Below, one piece after another: positions 61,055 to 64,000 of a stretch of DNA of 64,000 bases. Location: NCBI RefSeq assembly GCF_000020005.1, contig NC_010718.1, forward strand, positions 1,880,001 through 1,944,000. Reading direction: 5' to 3'. Positions within the stretch are counted from its first letter, which is position 1; every line of letters starts with the position of its first letter. The position numbers and the translations under genes were made by a program. The notes beneath the pieces are model-generated. The model did not search any database and was not told the DNA's origin. It was given only the letters and a program-made list of their open reading frames with translations. This DNA comes from Natranaerobius thermophilus JW/NM-WN-LF. GTDB taxonomy: Bacteria > Bacillota > Natranaerobiia > Natranaerobiales > Natranaerobiaceae.

Positions 61055-64000
61055 TCACTCCTTTACTTCTTCCATCTCTTCCAGTATTAAGGATAAATAA
61101 TCGCCTTTGGCTGGTACATTCCAAAATTTATGCTCTTTATAATTCAAATCAAATTGACATACTGCAAGATATGGACAGTAAGTACATGCACTGTAACCCC
61201 CGTCTTTATAAGGATACGGTGCTATTTCACCTGATAAAACCCGCTCCGCGAGCTCAACAAGTTTTGATTCAGTATAGTTCAGCACTGCTAAAAATTCCTG
61301 CTCACTCAATACTTTACTGTTTTTATAAAATCCCGGTGAGCTTGTCCTTAACTTATACGGTAATAAGTCCTGAGAATTTTCATCTTCCCTAGTCATTAAA
61401 TCAAGAACTTCTTCATCATCAATTAAATAACCCCTCATCTTCAGTGTAGATTTCAGCTTGTCCCTAGCCTGAGCTGGTGAAACAGGCTTATCCGTAGGAA
61501 CTACCGGATTTTCTACACCGAAATAAAGCATTCCACCAGGAAACATTTGATCACCAGTTAATTTGTCACTATTTCTCATAGCCACAGTCATATAAGCTGC
61601 TAGTTGTAAGTCGAGACCATAATATAAATCCCTTAATTCCAAATTCTTGGATTTTCCTTTATAATCTATAACTCTTAGGTATAGGTCACCATCTTTTTTT
61701 CCAGTATCTATCCTGTCAATTCGACCCTTTAATTGAACTTTTTTATTCGGAAAAGACGGTAGCTCTAATTCTAGGGTAGATAAGGGTTCATCCTTACCAA
61801 AACCAATTTCAGAACCTACTGGATAAAATCCCTTATCATCACTATACCAGGACAGTACCTCCACTGCTCTCGATAATAATTCATGGAGTTTTTTCTTGAA
61901 GTATTTATACCTCTCACTAGCCAGGAGAATTCTATTTTTAAGCCGCTCGGATAATACCTCTACGATTTCTGAAACAAGTGCCTCGCGCTCTTCGGTTTTA
62001 AGTTTATGCCAGGTTAAATTATTTTCCTGTAATTTATCCCAAAATAATTTCAACCCAGCATGGTAAAATAGACCTAAACTTGCCGGTTCGAGCCGGAAAT
62101 ACTCTCGTTCCTTTAACCTCAAGTTTTGCTCGGCAAAATGTCTAAATGGACACTGACAGAAACTTTCAAGTCCCGACACAGATGTGGCAATCTTGTTGGG
62201 ATACAGCTTATCAATAACTTCTTGAGTGAGAGGAGACAAACTTTTTTTATAATCTAAGGCCTTAATTTCTGGCGTCGAATAGAACAAATCAGGATGTTCA
62301 TTAATCAAATATGCTAATAACTGTTGTTTATCTTCAGCTAATTTTTCGGGATGACCTACTTTATTAATTAATTTAATTAAGTTAGATACTGCTTTTTTAC
62401 CATCAATTATATATTGTCTAAAATCTTCGTCATTTTCAGGACCATCATTTTGGTATTCCTGGAATAACTCGGGAAACATCTCTTGGATATCTGAAATTAT
62501 GGTAGATGGGCTCATAGTTCTACCTTCTGAATCAGCTGCTGGATAACTAAGATACAGCTTTTGAGAAGGTTGAGTTAAAACATTATAAATTAAATACTGT
62601 TCCTGATATAATTTCTGCTCAGTAGTGGGTGCAAATTCTACATCATGCTGGCGCAATGTTATCCTTTCTCGATCATCTATAATGCCATCATCATCTATTT
62701 TGGCAGGATACAAACCATCAGAAACTCCTGCCATAAATAATACTTTAATTTCATGATATCTACTTCTATCTGCAGTGCCAACCAAGACCTGATCAAGGGT
62801 CGCCGGTAGCAGTCCCAATTTTATATTAGCAAGTCCAGACTCGATTATTTGTAAATACTCAGACAAAGTGACCTTTTGCTCTCCTAAAAAAGTGACCATT
62901 TGATCAAGTAAATCAATAACTGTATCCCACAGTTGATTGTGCAACTGCATTTCCACAAAATCTTTTCTTTCTTCTGCTTCAAGTGACCATTCTTCCAATT
63001 GATATTCTATTTGTAACTGTTCTATTAATTCCCACAGATAAGTGGAAATCTCCCTTACTGATAATAAATTATCCTCTTCTGCCTCTTGGTTTTTAAACTG
63101 TGCAGATAATGATTCAGATTTATTTATCCCCCTCAATTTGCTATCAAACTCTAAAAGTGTATCTCTAACTTTACCTTTAATTGAATTAATTTCACTTAAA
63201 TATTGTTTATTTCTGTTACTGGGAGCAATATTTTCCCTTTCCAGATCAAAGTTGGCAATAAAATTCCACTTCCCCTGTTTTTTCCAGTCTTTACCAGATA
63301 TTCCATGTGCAAGTACATAATTTTCTACTTGAAATATTTCCTCACTAGAGATAGGTAACAGGCCTGTTTTAAGCATACGAAATAGGGGTTCGTAATCCCA
63401 GTTAGAAATTACAGTTTCTACAGAAGAACGCAAAAATTCTACTAAGGGATGGTGATGTACAGGTTCCTTTCGATCTAAAAAATGAGGAATTTTGTAATCG
63501 TTAAATACAGCTTTAATAACAGGTTCGTAACTTTCTAATTCTCGTACTATTACGGCAATATCTTTATACCTCATGCCATGGTCTCGAACCAATAATTTAA
63601 TTTCACGGGCGATTTTATCAATTTCATTTCTCAGATTAGTACCTTCAACTATTGATAAACCTGTTGGCTCACTATCGTAAGGATTTATTTTGTTCTTACC
63701 CCATTCTTTCTCAAGATGAGCTAGAGCAGGATTATCTTTGAATCTTGGAAGAGATGAAGCTGATCTATGTTCTTCGTTTTCATTAGGAAAGTGCTTAGAT
63801 TTTTTGATCTCTATATCATTATTAACAGCAAGTTCCCATACCTGATTATAAGTTTTCAGAGTAGGATGAAATAGATGTAACTCGTCATCTATTTTACCAG
63901 TAAACTGGGGAGGTAAAGTGAGGGCGAGTTCAATATTTGAACACTTGGTCAATAAACCCTCCAATAATTTCAATTCCTGGGGAGTGAAGCCGGAAAAACC
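61055..64000 (-). CDS. addB: AddB helicase/nuclease subunit, N-terminus outside window
   Basis: The visible 981 residues run from inside the protein (frame open to base 64,000, reading GFSGFTPQELKLLEG) to the stop. AddB has a degenerate helicase and a nuclease domain with an Fe-S cluster. Its four Cys are expected from FCQCPFRHF and CTYCPYLAVCQFD, and the nuclease motif is RVIDYKGK. An apparent start at 63,973 is only an internal TTG. AddB lies upstream of addA as usual. Confidence 0.95.
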   Translation of the reverse strand, partial: GFSGFTPQELKLLEGLLTKCSNIELALTLPPQFTGKIDDELHLFHPTLKTYNQVWELAVNNDIEIKKSKHFPNENEEHRSASSLPRFKDNPALAHLEKEWGKNKINPYDSEPTGLSIVEGTNLRNEIDKIAREIKLLVRDHGMRYKDIAVIVRELESYEPVIKAVFNDYKIPHFLDRKEPVHHHPLVEFLRSSVETVISNWDYEPLFRMLKTGLLPISSEEIFQVENYVLAHGISGKDWKKQGKWNFIANFDLERENIAPSNRNKQYLSEINSIKGKVRDTLLEFDSKLRGINKSESLSAQFKNQEAEEDNLLSVREISTYLWELIEQLQIEYQLEEWSLEAEERKDFVEMQLHNQLWDTVIDLLDQMVTFLGEQKVTLSEYLQIIESGLANIKLGLLPATLDQVLVGTADRSRYHEIKVLFMAGVSDGLYPAKIDDDGIIDDRERITLRQHDVEFAPTTEQKLYQEQYLIYNVLTQPSQKLYLSYPAADSEGRTMSPSTIISDIQEMFPELFQEYQNDGPENDEDFRQYIIDGKKAVSNLIKLINKVGHPEKLAEDKQQLLAYLINEHPDLFYSTPEIKALDYKKSLSPLTQEVIDKLYPNKIATSVSGLESFCQCPFRHFAEQNLRLKEREYFRLEPASLGLFYHAGLKLFWDKLQENNLTWHKLKTEEREALVSEIVEVLSERLKNRILLASERYKYFKKKLHELLSRAVEVLSWYSDDKGFYPVGSEIGFGKDEPLSTLELELPSFPNKKVQLKGRIDRIDTGKKDGDLYLRVIDYKGKSKNLELRDLYYGLDLQLAAYMTVAMRNSDKLTGDQMFPGGMLYFGVENPVVPTDKPVSPAQARDKLKSTLKMRGYLIDDEEVLDLMTREDENSQDLLPYKLRTSSPGFYKNSKVLSEQEFLAVLNYTESKLVELAERVLSGEIAPYPYKDGGYSACTYCPYLAVCQFDLNYKEHKFWNVPAKGDYLSLILEEMEEVKE

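Overview
The window is a gene-dense, low-GC stretch of a Clostridia-type Firmicute chromosome. Evidence for this is the low-GC coding sequence, AGGAGG-type ribosome binding sites, T-box leaders on pheST and thrS, a zapA-polX-mutS2 cluster, an infC-rpmI-rplT operon with its leader, and spore-former genes (ytxC-like, yqzL-like). Several proteins are rich in Asp/Glu (PBP1A ends in a strongly acidic tail), and there are a Na+/H+ antiporter and a glycine-betaine-type binding protein under a GbsR-like regulator. Together these suggest a halophilic, probably anaerobic organism. A Natranaerobius-like bacterium is my best guess; it is inference only.

Layout. Positions 1-21,110 are mostly housekeeping: tyrS (cut at the window start), PBP1A, mutS2-polX-zapA, pheT-pheS, yqzL, an rRNA methyltransferase, a complete group II intron sitting just behind the rplT terminator, rplT-rpmI-infC, thrS, a DUF445 protein, a YtxC-like protein and tRNA-Val(GAC). 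Positions 21,228-23,385 hold a GbsR-controlled operon. It is followed by a decayed PAS-domain gene and a ThiS/MoaD-like protein. An IS110-family element, carrying three identical 98-bp tandem repeats and a structured leader that looks like a bridge RNA, separates this ThiS/MoaD gene from an aldehyde:ferredoxin oxidoreductase and alcohol dehydrogenase pair.

Positions 29,150-35,870 carry NhaC, YchF, YqxD, an MFS exporter, an ArsR-type regulator fused to an apparently inactive M29 aminopeptidase-like domain, and a thioesterase. Next come a frameshifted multi-PAS hybrid kinase, a DUF1576 membrane protein, a YgjP-type metallopeptidase, an aminotransferase, a TldD/PmbA pair and a small membrane protein.

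Positions 46,165-52,475 look like one regulatory unit. A PAS-AAA+-Fis activator of sigma-54 is followed by a near-consensus -24/-12 promoter and a three-gene operon (Fe-S flavin enoate reductase, IlvD/Edd dehydratase, Asp/Glu-racemase-like protein). The same palindrome, TGTCAA-N5-TTGACA, occurs at the activator's own promoter and about 150 bp upstream of the -24/-12 promoter. Beyond it are an amidohydrolase, a YfcC-type carrier, an M20 peptidase and addA-addB (addB runs off the window end).

Cross-cutting signals are: three genes besides infC whose reading frames contain no ATG, GTG or TTG where homology and the ribosome binding site demand a start; a family of dispersed palindromic intergenic repeats; and the IS110 leader with perfect triplicate repeats. 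I see no CRISPR array, prophage or rRNA.
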